DNA of 64,000 nt. Source: an uncultured Sphingomonadaceae bacterium. Its GTDB lineage: Bacteria; Pseudomonadota; Alphaproteobacteria; Sphingomonadales; Sphingomonadaceae. Position numbers and translations under genes: made by a program. Position 1 is the stretch's first letter, and the number at the start of each line of letters is the position of its first letter. Below, piece by piece: positions 16,555 through 23,792 of this stretch. Under the pieces are notes generated by a model that was given only the letters and a program-made list of their open reading frames with translations, searched no databases and was not told the DNA's origin. The DNA lies in contig CANLQG010000004.1 in the NCBI GenBank assembly GCA_947493195.1, forward strand, positions 270,001 to 334,000. Direction: 5' to 3'.

Positions 16555-17229
16555 ATGGACCGCATCAGCATACTGACTACCAGCCAGCAGGCATCGCGCT
16601 TTGCGCAGTTCGCGCACGGCGAGGCGACGTTCGTCTTTCGCCTGCTGCAGCCCGATGGCCCGCCCGCACTGGTTGATGGCCGGGCGTGGGTCTTTGTCGA
16701 CTGGGTGATGGATGCGCTTTCCGGCCTCGAGATGGTTCGCCGCCTGCGGGCCGATCCGCGCACGCAGGATGCGCACGTCACGATGGTGCTGGAGGAAGAC
16801 GATGCAGAAGATCGCCGCCGCGCCCTGAAGGCCGGTGCCGACGATTATGCCGTTGGCCCGCTGGACCGGCAGGCAATGCTGGACCGGGTGCTGGCCCTGT
16901 TCGCGCTGCGCCATTCTGCCAGCAAGCTGCAACTGCTCGAGATCGGCGACCTGCAGATCAACGTGGCGGGCGAGCAGGCGCGCTGGCGCGATGCCCAGAT
17001 CGCCCTTCGCCCCAACGAATTTCGTGTGCTGCGGTTCATGGCAGAAAATCCCAACCGCGTGCTGACGCGGCAGGAACTGATCGAGGCGCTGGGCAAGGAA
17101 GGCGACCCCGATTACTTGCGCACGGTCGATGTGTGGATCAAGCGCCTGCGCCAGGGACTGCGCAATGCCGGTGCGGATCACCTGCTGCGCACCGTTCACG
17201 GGCGCGGTTACGTGCTCGATCTGATCTGA
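16555..17229 (+). CDS. OmpR/PhoB-type winged-helix regulator with degenerate receiver
   Basis: 224 aa. The N-terminal ~115 residues follow a receiver fold: VFVDWVMDALSGLEMV matches the phospho-acceptor strand of PhoB (LLDWMLPGGSG), but the acidic pair at the end of strand 1 is replaced by LTTSQ, so metal binding and phosphorylation are doubtful. The C-terminal winged helix (about 130-224) is intact, with LRPNEFRVLRFM, LTRQELIEALG, VDVWIKRLRQGL and HGRGYVLD. ATG at 16555 has CGGGG upstream; the open frame begins at 16516. No histidine kinase is adjacent. Neighbouring TonB receptors are possible targets (inference). Confidence 0.8.
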   Translation: MDRISILTTSQQASRFAQFAHGEATFVFRLLQPDGPPALVDGRAWVFVDWVMDALSGLEMVRRLRADPRTQDAHVTMVLEEDDAEDRRRALKAGADDYAVGPLDRQAMLDRVLALFALRHSASKLQLLEIGDLQINVAGEQARWRDAQIALRPNEFRVLRFMAENPNRVLTRQELIEALGKEGDPDYLRTVDVWIKRLRQGLRNAGADHLLRTVHGRGYVLDLI

Positions 17230-17256
17230 CCAGCCACTTTTCCGCACTGCGACCAT

Positions 17257-17294
17257 AAAAAACGGCCCCTCGCGCTGGGCGAGAGGCCGTTTCT
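17257..17294. terminator. Bidirectional terminator between regulator and second receptor
   Basis: AACGGCC (17261-17267) pairs with GGCCGTT (17285-17291), extended by CCTCGC/GCGAG with small bulges. On the minus strand a run of six T follows the stem, making a good intrinsic terminator for the receptor gene; the plus strand has a shorter T run for the regulator. Confidence 0.8.
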
Positions 17295-17313
17295 CGATTG
17301 GCTCGTCTGCGGG

Positions 17314-20022
17314 CTAGAACGTCAGCGATACCGAAGCTGCCAGGGTCGTGCCGCGATCGTAGGTGTTGATCTCAGCGCGGTTCACGCCGTCGGTCTGGAA
17401 TTCCTCGTTCCGGCGATTGAGGATGTTGCGGGCTTCCAGCTTCACTTCCATGTCGTTGCCCATCAGGTCGAAACCCTGGCGTGCCACGAGGTCCACCGTC
17501 AGGCCGGGATCTTCCACGATATCGGGCAGGCCCGACGTACCGCGGCTGGTCACTCGCTCGCTCGCATAGTTCAACAGGACGGTGAACTGCTGCAGGCTGT
17601 CGGTATCCTCGAAGCTCATCTGGAAGTTGACCAGGTGATCGGACTGGCCCGTCAGCGGCACGCCGTCGACGAACAGGTTGCTTGCCGCCGTGTCGCCGCC
17701 GGGGAACAGGCGGGTGATGTCCCCCTGCTGCACCGAAATTTCGGAATTGGTGTAGGTGTAGTTCGCCAGCAGCAGCAACTGCTTGGTCTCGAAGAAGCCA
17801 CCCAGGTTGTAGAGATCGAAGGTGTACTGCGTATCGGCCTCGACACCCCACAACGTGGCGTTGGGCGCGTTGGCGAAGCTGGTTAGCTGGGCATTGTCGG
17901 AGAAGCTCGAGAAGGCCTCGATCGGGTTCTCGATATCCTTGTAGAAGCCTGCCACCGAGACCTTGTCGCCGCCGCCGAAATAATACTCGGCGCGTACTTC
18001 GTAATTGGTGAGACGGCTGTCGACCAGGAACGGGTTACCGTTGAACTGCCGGTTGGTTTCCGGATCATAGTAGGTCTGGAAGATCAGCTCGCGGAACTGC
18101 GGGCGGGCCAGCGTCCTGGAGGCGTTGGCGCGCAGTTGCAGGTTCTCGATCGGCTCCACGGTCACGGTGGCAGCAGGCAGCCAGTAGCTGTTGTTGAGCG
18201 CGGTCGAGCTCGTGGAATTGAGCGGTGTGTTGAACACCTCGACCGGGTCGACCGTCTGCTCGGCATCCTCGTAACGGACGCCGACATCGAGCATCACGCC
18301 CAGCACCGGCTCCCAGTTGATCTTGCCGTAGCCCGCTCGCACCGTCAGTGCCGAGGTGAAGGCAGGGTCCGACTGGGTGGATTCGATCAGACCGATATCG
18401 AAGAAATCGATGATCGCATCGCCCAGTAGCAAGTCTGGGCGAAGCGAGCCCACGCCATCGGGCATGCTGGTCGGCGCGTTGAACAGGAACTCACGCCGTT
18501 CGGAGAAACGTTCGGTGTCTGTGTAGGCATAGCCCACGGTAAGCGCGAGACTGTCGAACACCGGATAGCTAAGGTCTACTCCGCCTGCCCACAGTTCTTC
18601 CTGCAGGTCGGAAAAAACCACCGACGCGTCGCCCGTCTGGCGGTCCAGCACGTTGATGAACTGGTCGCTCAGCGGGCCGTTGGCGTTGTCGCGCACATAG
18701 GTGAAGGTATATTCGTACGGTGCCTCGCGGTCGGTCCGGGCATAGCCGCCGCGCAGATCGATGCCCAGGTCGCCGAATTCCAGTTCCGCCACCAATTGCG
18801 TGTCGATCAGCTGGCGTTCGAACCAGGCGGTCTGCTGCTGAACGATGGAATCGTCGTCCTGGAAATCCTCGCCGGTGGAAAGGCGCGCGAGTTTCGAGGT
18901 GTCGCGGATGAACAGGTTGGTCCAGCGGAACTGGTGGTCGCCCACTTCCAGGCCGAAGCCCAGCAGCGCGTTCACCAGCACCGAGTTGTCGGTCACCACG
19001 TCGCGGAAATCGCTGTCGAGCGTGAAGTCGGCGAGGATCGACTGCGAGGTGATATCGCGCGTGCGCCACTTGTTGCTGACAGATGCGGTCGCGACGATAC
19101 CCAGCAGGCCGTCGCCAAACACGTCAAGCGAGGTGCCGGCCGTGATCCCGGCAGACCAGTTGGGCTGCACGTCACCGATCTGCTGCACCAGGATCAGGTT
19201 GGGGTTGCCCAGTTGCTTGGCGATATCCAGCTGCGTGAAAGGCGCATTATTGATGTTCTGCTGCGGGTCGAGCGGCACGTCGCTCATGCGGATGCCGCTA
19301 TCGAAGAAGGTCTGCAACGCGGGCGGCACGTCGCGTGTGCCATCGTCGAAGCCGAACCAGTCGTAGTCGGAACCGTAGTAGGAAAGGCCACGCTGGAAGG
19401 TGGTCTCGGTGTTGCCGCTGATCCCCGCGCTGATTTCGAGGAAGCTTTCTTCGGGCACGGCGCGGGTCGTGAGGTTGATCACGCCGCCGCCGAATTCGCC
19501 GGGGAAGTTGGCCGAATAGGTCTTCTGCACGAGGCTGGAGGCGACCACGTTGGTGGGGAAGATGTCCAGCGGCACAACGCGGCTGAGCGGCTGCGGCGAA
19601 GGCAGCGGCAGGCCGTTCAGCAGCGCCAGCGAGTACCGGTCGCCAAGACCGCGCACGTAGACGAAGCCCTGACCCTGCACAGAAAGGCCGGTAACGCGGC
19701 CCAGCGCGCCGGCGATGTCGCCCTCGCCGGTGCGTGCGATCTGCTCTGTGGAAAGCACGTTGACCACCTGGGTGGAATTGCGTTCCGGGTTGCGGTTGAT
19801 GCGTCCGGTCACGATGATCGACCCACCGGGGATCGACACGTCGGTATCCTGGAAATCATCCTCCTGCCCGTCAGGATCCTGGTCCAGAAGCTCGTCGCGC
19901 TCCACGTCTTCCTGCGTGGGCGACAGAGCGCTGCCGCCTGAATCCTGAGCAAAAGCCGCGCCCGGAAGTGTGAGCGCGGTGGTGAGCAAGAGCAGCCCCG
20001 CCAGCCGCTTGCCAGTGGTCAT
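17314..20022 (-). CDS. TonB-dependent receptor paired with a beta-helix lipoprotein
   Basis: 902-aa outer-membrane receptor with signal peptide (MTTGKRLAGLLLLTTALTLP, cleavage after AFA-Q), an acidic stretch (about 35-60), TonB box SIIVTG, plug (VLSTEQIARTGEGDIAGALG) and a barrel ending in LAASVSLTF. The plug motifs VYVRGLGDRYS, LNGLPLPSP, VVPLDIFPTN and YSANFPGEFGGG define a family distinct from the receptor at 11328. ATG at 20022 has GGGGAG upstream and starts the signal peptide; the open frame runs to 20226 without one. It follows a lipoprotein gene on the same strand with a hairpin between. Ligand unknown. Confidence 0.87.
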   Translation of the reverse strand: MTTGKRLAGLLLLTTALTLPGAAFAQDSGGSALSPTQEDVERDELLDQDPDGQEDDFQDTDVSIPGGSIIVTGRINRNPERNSTQVVNVLSTEQIARTGEGDIAGALGRVTGLSVQGQGFVYVRGLGDRYSLALLNGLPLPSPQPLSRVVPLDIFPTNVVASSLVQKTYSANFPGEFGGGVINLTTRAVPEESFLEISAGISGNTETTFQRGLSYYGSDYDWFGFDDGTRDVPPALQTFFDSGIRMSDVPLDPQQNINNAPFTQLDIAKQLGNPNLILVQQIGDVQPNWSAGITAGTSLDVFGDGLLGIVATASVSNKWRTRDITSQSILADFTLDSDFRDVVTDNSVLVNALLGFGLEVGDHQFRWTNLFIRDTSKLARLSTGEDFQDDDSIVQQQTAWFERQLIDTQLVAELEFGDLGIDLRGGYARTDREAPYEYTFTYVRDNANGPLSDQFINVLDRQTGDASVVFSDLQEELWAGGVDLSYPVFDSLALTVGYAYTDTERFSERREFLFNAPTSMPDGVGSLRPDLLLGDAIIDFFDIGLIESTQSDPAFTSALTVRAGYGKINWEPVLGVMLDVGVRYEDAEQTVDPVEVFNTPLNSTSSTALNNSYWLPAATVTVEPIENLQLRANASRTLARPQFRELIFQTYYDPETNRQFNGNPFLVDSRLTNYEVRAEYYFGGGDKVSVAGFYKDIENPIEAFSSFSDNAQLTSFANAPNATLWGVEADTQYTFDLYNLGGFFETKQLLLLANYTYTNSEISVQQGDITRLFPGGDTAASNLFVDGVPLTGQSDHLVNFQMSFEDTDSLQQFTVLLNYASERVTSRGTSGLPDIVEDPGLTVDLVARQGFDLMGNDMEVKLEARNILNRRNEEFQTDGVNRAEINTYDRGTTLAASVSLTF

Positions 20023-20063
20023 TGTCGTGACTCCCCTTTGAGTCGAAAATTGAAATAATGGCA

Positions 20064-20108
20064 GGAAGGGGAAGCGCGCCCGGCGTGGCCGGACATGCTC
20101 CCCCTTCC
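20064..20108 (-). terminator. Intercistronic hairpin between lipoprotein and receptor genes
   Basis: GGAAGGGGAAGC (20064-20075) pairs with GCTCCCCCTTCC (20097-20108) at 11 of 12 positions, with an inner CCGG/CCGG stem. On the minus strand it is followed by a T-rich but broken stretch. It could act as an attenuator that lowers receptor expression relative to the lipoprotein; a full terminator is less likely because the two genes look like one unit. Confidence 0.5.
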
Positions 20109-20116
20109 CGATGTCA

Positions 20117-21685
20117 TCACAGGACCGGGATGTCGGTGCACTGGCCGGTGTTGTTGCCAAAGCTGACGGCCGCGGAATCGCAGGTCCAGCCCTGCGTCCA
20201 GTCGTTGGTCGGCGAAACCGCACCAATGAAGCTGACCGTGTCGAAGAAGCTGGAGAGCGCGAAGATGGGCGAATAGCCTTCCTCGCTGGCGCCGTTCAGA
20301 TAGCCGTTCACGATGGTGTGCGTGTATTCCTTGGTGTTACCCGTACCCGCATCGAAGATGGCTTCTGCCTGCGCGGCGGTGGCACCGCCGTTGCTGCCGT
20401 TGCGGAAGTTGGTGGTGCAATCCAGCGCCACCGAGTTGAACCGCACGGTGCCGACATCGTCGAGACCGGCATTGGCAGCGCGGATGGTTTCATCATCGTC
20501 GATGCGGATGCATGGCGTGGAGCCGGTGGCATCGAAGATCACGCCGTTGGCGAGGCCATAGTCGGCACCGCCGCGGATACGCACCACCTGGTCACCGGCA
20601 CGACGCTGGATGAAGGTGAAGTTGCTGATGGTGGTGTTCTGGCGCGGGGTCTGGTCTTCCAGGCCGTTGCTGGAATCCGATTCGATGATCGTGTCGCCAA
20701 TGCCCTGACGCTGCGCCGCGATGACGAACTGCATGTTGGCCTTCACACCGGTGTCGGTATCGAGCGAGTCGTCTTCGGCACCCGCCACGATCAGGTTCTT
20801 GATGTTGACGATACCGCCGAAAAATTCGACGCCGTCGTCCGAAGAATTGACCGACTGGATAAAGCTGAGCTCGGTGCCCGAACCGGTGCCGCCCGTGGTG
20901 AGCGACTGCAATTCGTTGTCGCCCGAGAGCACGAAGCCGGAGTAGCGGATCTGGACGTAGCTCATCGAGCCGGAGCTGTCGTTGTTGGTCGCGCCGCCAA
21001 AGAAGCTGGGAGACGCTGCACCCTCGACCTGGCGTTCGCAATCGACCGAACCCGGCGCTGCAGCCGGTTCGAAGCAGTCCGTCACCGGAGCGCGGCCGGA
21101 AAGGACGACACCGCCCCACTGGCCCGACGAGTTGGCATTGTTGAGGCCAACCACGTTGTCACGGCTGGTGAAGATGATCGGACGATCGGCGGTGCCGTTG
21201 GCGTCGATCGAGTTGCCGCGGGTCACGTTCAGGAAAGAGGAGCCGGAAGCGTAGATGATAACGCCGGGCTCGATGGTCAGTTCGACGTCCGTGTCCGATG
21301 CTCCGTCACTCGCGTCGGGAGCCGGTCCACCGTCGGTACCCACGTTGACCTGACCGGGCAGCCGATAGAGCAGGCCGTCGATCTGGCGCAGGGTGGACGA
21401 TGCATTGAAGCGCTGCGGGGTGGCGCAGACACGCCATTCATCGCCGGCGCTGTTGGAAATGGTGCCTTCGTCGGTCAGGCCCTGCGGGTCGCTGATCGTC
21501 GGACAGCCCGCTGCCGGGGTAATCCGCGGTGCGGACGTCGGCGTGGGCGTAGGGGTAGGTGTCGCGGGCGGGTTGTTGATGATGACATTGCCACCCGTGC
21601 CGGGCGAAGCAATTTCCTCGGCACCGCAGGCGGACAGGGCCAGCGCAGAGCAACCAAGGATCAAGGAGCGAGAAAGAATAGTCAC
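20117..21685 (-). CDS. Putative lipoprotein with Thr-Pro linker and beta-helix-like domain
   Basis: 522 aa. A lipoprotein signal (lipobox LSAC, about residue 20) is followed by a low-complexity PPATPTPTPTPTSAP linker (about 35-50) and a long Asn/Gly/Ser-rich region whose repeated short strands (for example IIFTSRDNVVGLNNANSSG and VEFFGGIVNIKNLIVAGAED) suggest a right-handed parallel beta-helix. No catalytic motif is recognised. GTG at 21685 is preferred: AGGGGA lies upstream and the lipoprotein signal starts there; the open frame extends to 21772. It precedes the receptor at 17314 on the same strand, suggesting a surface-lipoprotein and receptor pair for an unknown ligand. Confidence 0.75.
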   Translation of the reverse strand: MTILSRSLILGCSALALSACGAEEIASPGTGGNVIINNPPATPTPTPTPTSAPRITPAAGCPTISDPQGLTDEGTISNSAGDEWRVCATPQRFNASSTLRQIDGLLYRLPGQVNVGTDGGPAPDASDGASDTDVELTIEPGVIIYASGSSFLNVTRGNSIDANGTADRPIIFTSRDNVVGLNNANSSGQWGGVVLSGRAPVTDCFEPAAAPGSVDCERQVEGAASPSFFGGATNNDSSGSMSYVQIRYSGFVLSGDNELQSLTTGGTGSGTELSFIQSVNSSDDGVEFFGGIVNIKNLIVAGAEDDSLDTDTGVKANMQFVIAAQRQGIGDTIIESDSSNGLEDQTPRQNTTISNFTFIQRRAGDQVVRIRGGADYGLANGVIFDATGSTPCIRIDDDETIRAANAGLDDVGTVRFNSVALDCTTNFRNGSNGGATAAQAEAIFDAGTGNTKEYTHTIVNGYLNGASEEGYSPIFALSSFFDTVSFIGAVSPTNDWTQGWTCDSAAVSFGNNTGQCTDIPVL

Positions 21686-21758
21686 AGCGTACGGTCCCCT
21701 CAAAAAACCGAGAATCGAAAAAAGAGCGAAATGCGATGTCGCGAGGGGAGGGCTAGGC

Positions 21759-21812
21759 TTGCCAAGTGACACTTTGGCGACCGTGTTACGGTTTCGTGTT
21801 ACGGATTGTCAC
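21759..21812. promoter_or_regulatory. Cluster of TGTNAC elements in the divergent region
   Basis: Within 54 bases the sequence holds AAGTGTCACTTGG (minus strand, near 21766), TGTTAC at 21784 and 21797 inside two copies of CGTGTTACGG, and TGTCAC at 21807. The region lies between the lipoprotein start (21685) and the TPR gene start (21953). The elements resemble the repeat units at 3669-3770. Regulator unknown; the link is a pattern observation only. Confidence 0.4.
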
Positions 21813-21952
21813 AATTGCTGCACGCTGTTGATTTCGAACGATAAAAATCTTTCAACAGATGCGATATTGCAGTTTTATGACAATATGACGCTTTTGTTGC
21901 AGTTTGCGAATGACGGTCGCACAATGATCGGCAAGAAATTGGGAGAACCATC

Positions 21953-22315
21953 ATGTTTGCATCCGCCACGCTCGCCTTCCTGCTGATTGCGCAGGCAGGC
22001 CCATCCGCCGCCACTACCCAGCCCGACATCGAAACGCGCGATGTCGCCTACGAGACCATTGCCTCCGGCGAAGCGCGCGAGGCCATCGTCCGCCTGGAAC
22101 AGGCGCGTGCCGAGAACCCCGGCGATCCGGCCCTGCTCATCAACCTGGGCGCTGCCTACGCCGCGGTGGGCGATTACCAGCTTGCCGAGCAGGCCTATCG
22201 CGATGCCATCGCCAGCGACGACCGATACGAACTGGAACTGGCCAGTGGGGAGTGGGTCGATTCACGTCATGCCGCTCGCCTTGCTCTTCTGTCACTGGAA
22301 ACCGCGTCCGATTAA
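21953..22315 (+). CDS. Small exported TPR protein
   Basis: 120 aa with a predicted signal peptide (MFASATLAFLLIAQAGPSAA). Residues about 55-90 form one clear tetratricopeptide repeat (NPGDPALLINLGAAYAAVGDYQLAEQAYRDAI) with a weaker helix pair before it. TPR units usually mediate protein contacts, here probably in the periplasm. GGGAGA is placed nine bases before the ATG. It diverges from the lipoprotein gene and ends before a strong terminator, so it is a single-gene unit. Function unknown. Confidence 0.75.
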   Translation: MFASATLAFLLIAQAGPSAATTQPDIETRDVAYETIASGEAREAIVRLEQARAENPGDPALLINLGAAYAAVGDYQLAEQAYRDAIASDDRYELELASGEWVDSRHAARLALLSLETASD

Positions 22316-22373
22316 TCGGCGCGACAGACCCTGTAATATAGTGCTGAACCGGCAGTAACGCCGGGCCAGTGTG

Positions 22374-22411
22374 AAAAAAGGCCCGGAAGGCAATGGCTTT
22401 CCGGGCTTTTT
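22374..22411. terminator. Strong intrinsic terminator before the secretion operon
   Basis: GCCCGGAA (22381-22388) pairs with TTCCGGGC (22399-22406) and is flanked by A6 on the left and T5 on the right, so it can work on both strands. It ends the TPR gene transcript and isolates the following virB operon. Confidence 0.9.
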
Positions 22412-22445
22412 CTATGGCACTAAAAGCACCGGCGCACCGGCCGCA

Positions 22446-22463
22446 CTGTCATGCCGTTGTCAT
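22446..22463 (+). promoter_or_regulatory. PHO-box-like site upstream of the type IV secretion operon
   Basis: CTGTCATGCCGTTGTCAT is two 7-base direct repeats with an 11-base period, CTGTCAT-N4-TTGTCAT; it matches the alphaproteobacterial PhoB site CTGTCAT-N4-CTGTCAT at 13 of 14 defined positions. It ends 35 bases before the first gene of the operon, a position where PhoB could act, with TAAGCAT downstream as a possible -10. Functional use is inferred, not shown. Confidence 0.5.
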
Positions 22464-22498
22464 TTGTTGTAAGCATTGGGCGGCTCTGGAGGCTTCGA

Positions 22499-23149
22499 AT
22501 GATTCTGCGTACCTGCACATCCACGCTCGCGCTGGCGGCTGCCGCGCTGTGCGCCCTGCCCGCACAGGCAGATGTGCTGGAAATCTCTCCCGAGGGAGAG
22601 ATCGCATGGATTGCCGGACCGCTGGTCAATGCGCCCACCAGTGTGGACATGAACGCCACCATTTCGGCCATGCCGCTGGCGGAGGTTCCGGTTGAAGCCA
22701 CGGCCCTCGTGCCCGACAGCGCGGTGGCCAATACGCTGGAACATTCCGCCGCCGTGCCACGAGCCTACGCCGCGCACATCGCGCGTCTGGCGGAGCGTTT
22801 CGACCTTTCTCCCGCTCTGCTGGAAGCGGTTGTGTGGCAGGAGAGCCGCTGGCGCGCCGATGCAGTATCGCCAGCGGGCGCACGCGGCCTCGCCCAGCTC
22901 ATGCCTGGCACCGCGCGCGACCTGGGCGTCGATCCCGATAATCCGCTCGCCAACCTGGAGGGCGGCGCACGCTACCTGCGCGAGCAGCTCGACCGGTTCG
23001 ATGGCGACCTGGAAAAGGCCCTTGCCGCGTACAACGCCGGGCCGGGACGGGTGATCCGTTCAGGAGGTATCCCGCGTATTCGTGAAACACAGGTCTATGT
23101 ATCCTCGATCATGGGCCGCCTTGCCGACCATTCCCGGAGTTCCGACTGA
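22499..23149 (+). CDS. virB1: Lytic transglycosylase, VirB1-like
   Basis: 216-aa exported protein: signal peptide (MILRTCTSTLALAAAALCAL, cleavage after AQA), a variable middle, then a C-terminal SLT domain (about 95-205). The catalytic glutamate is E115 in VVWQESRWRADAVSPAGARG, and GLAQLMPGTA and AAYNAGPG are the other signature motifs. It would open the peptidoglycan for the secretion channel. ATG 22499 has GGAGG seven bases upstream; the frame extends to 22451 without support. First gene of the operon, two bases before the pilin gene. Confidence 0.85.
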   Translation: MILRTCTSTLALAAAALCALPAQADVLEISPEGEIAWIAGPLVNAPTSVDMNATISAMPLAEVPVEATALVPDSAVANTLEHSAAVPRAYAAHIARLAERFDLSPALLEAVVWQESRWRADAVSPAGARGLAQLMPGTARDLGVDPDNPLANLEGGARYLREQLDRFDGDLEKALAAYNAGPGRVIRSGGIPRIRETQVYVSSIMGRLADHSRSSD

Positions 23150-23151
23150 CA

Positions 23152-23445
23152 ATGCACGCTTTCTACCGCCTCGCCGCTGCTATCGCGGTGCTTTTCGCGC
23201 CATCTGCCGCCTATGCGCAGGATCCCGCCGGGTCCGGCCCGATCAACAATGCGCTCGGCTGGATGCAGAACACCCTGCTGGGCAGCGTGGCAACGGCCGT
23301 TGCCGTGATGGCCGTGGCAGCCGTGGGCTTCATGATGCTGACGGGCCGGATGAACTGGCGCTTTGGCGCCACCGTGATCCTGGGCTGCTTCATCATCTTC
23401 GGTGCCGCCTCCATCGTGGCCGGCATCCAGGGCGCGGCAGGGTAA
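23152..23445 (+). CDS. virB2: TrbC/VirB2 family major pilin
   Basis: 97 aa. A long signal sequence (to about residue 23, SAAYAQ) is followed by two hydrophobic helices (about 40-62 and 71-92) separated by the short polar loop TGRMNWRFG, the typical architecture of VirB2/TrbC pilins. The predicted mature pilin is ~74 aa. It would form the extracellular pilus or the conduit of the type IV system. It begins two bases after the transglycosylase stop. Confidence 0.85.
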   Translation: MHAFYRLAAAIAVLFAPSAAYAQDPAGSGPINNALGWMQNTLLGSVATAVAVMAVAAVGFMMLTGRMNWRFGATVILGCFIIFGAASIVAGIQGAAG

Positions 23446-23458
23446 GGGAGCGCGAACG

Positions 23459-23740
23459 ATGCAGCTTGTCCGCCACCCCGTCCATCGCGCGCTAACGCGG
23501 CCGCAGATGTTTGCGGGCGTGACGTTCAACTACTTCATCATCAACGCGCTGGTGACGACAGAGGCTTTTCTGATCCTGAAGAGCCTGTGGATCCTGCCGA
23601 TCCCCATCATCATGCACGTGATCGGCTATTTCGCCTGCCTTCGCGAACCGCGTATTTTCGACCTTTGGCTGACCAAGGTCAGTAAATGCCCACGGGTTCG
23701 CAATTACAGCCGTTGGGGCTGCAACAGTTACGCCGCATAA
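23459..23740 (+). CDS. virB3: VirB3 inner-membrane component
   Basis: 93 aa. PVHRALTRPQMFAGVTFNYF (about 6-25) is the family signature before one or two hydrophobic segments (about 25-60); the tail contains EPRIFDLWLTK, also typical. VirB3 sits in the inner membrane and works with VirB4. ATG 23459 has GGGAG eight bases upstream; the longer frame from 23402 overlaps virB2 and is not supported. A 52-bp gap separates it from virB4. Confidence 0.87.
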   Translation: MQLVRHPVHRALTRPQMFAGVTFNYFIINALVTTEAFLILKSLWILPIPIIMHVIGYFACLREPRIFDLWLTKVSKCPRVRNYSRWGCNSYAA

Positions 23741-23792
23741 GCCGCGCGCCATTTGAACCGCCGTCCGCACGTGGGCGGCATGGAGTGAGACC

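Noticed and set aside
20111..21769. Plus-strand frame of 552 codons opposite the lipoprotein gene
   Set aside because: Arg/Asp/Val-rich shadow of the lipoprotein gene with no recognisable domain or start signal.
23741..23792. Small virB5- or virB7-like gene between virB3 and virB4
   Set aside because: The 52-bp gap has no open frame with a lipobox or signal; gaps between other virB genes are even shorter.
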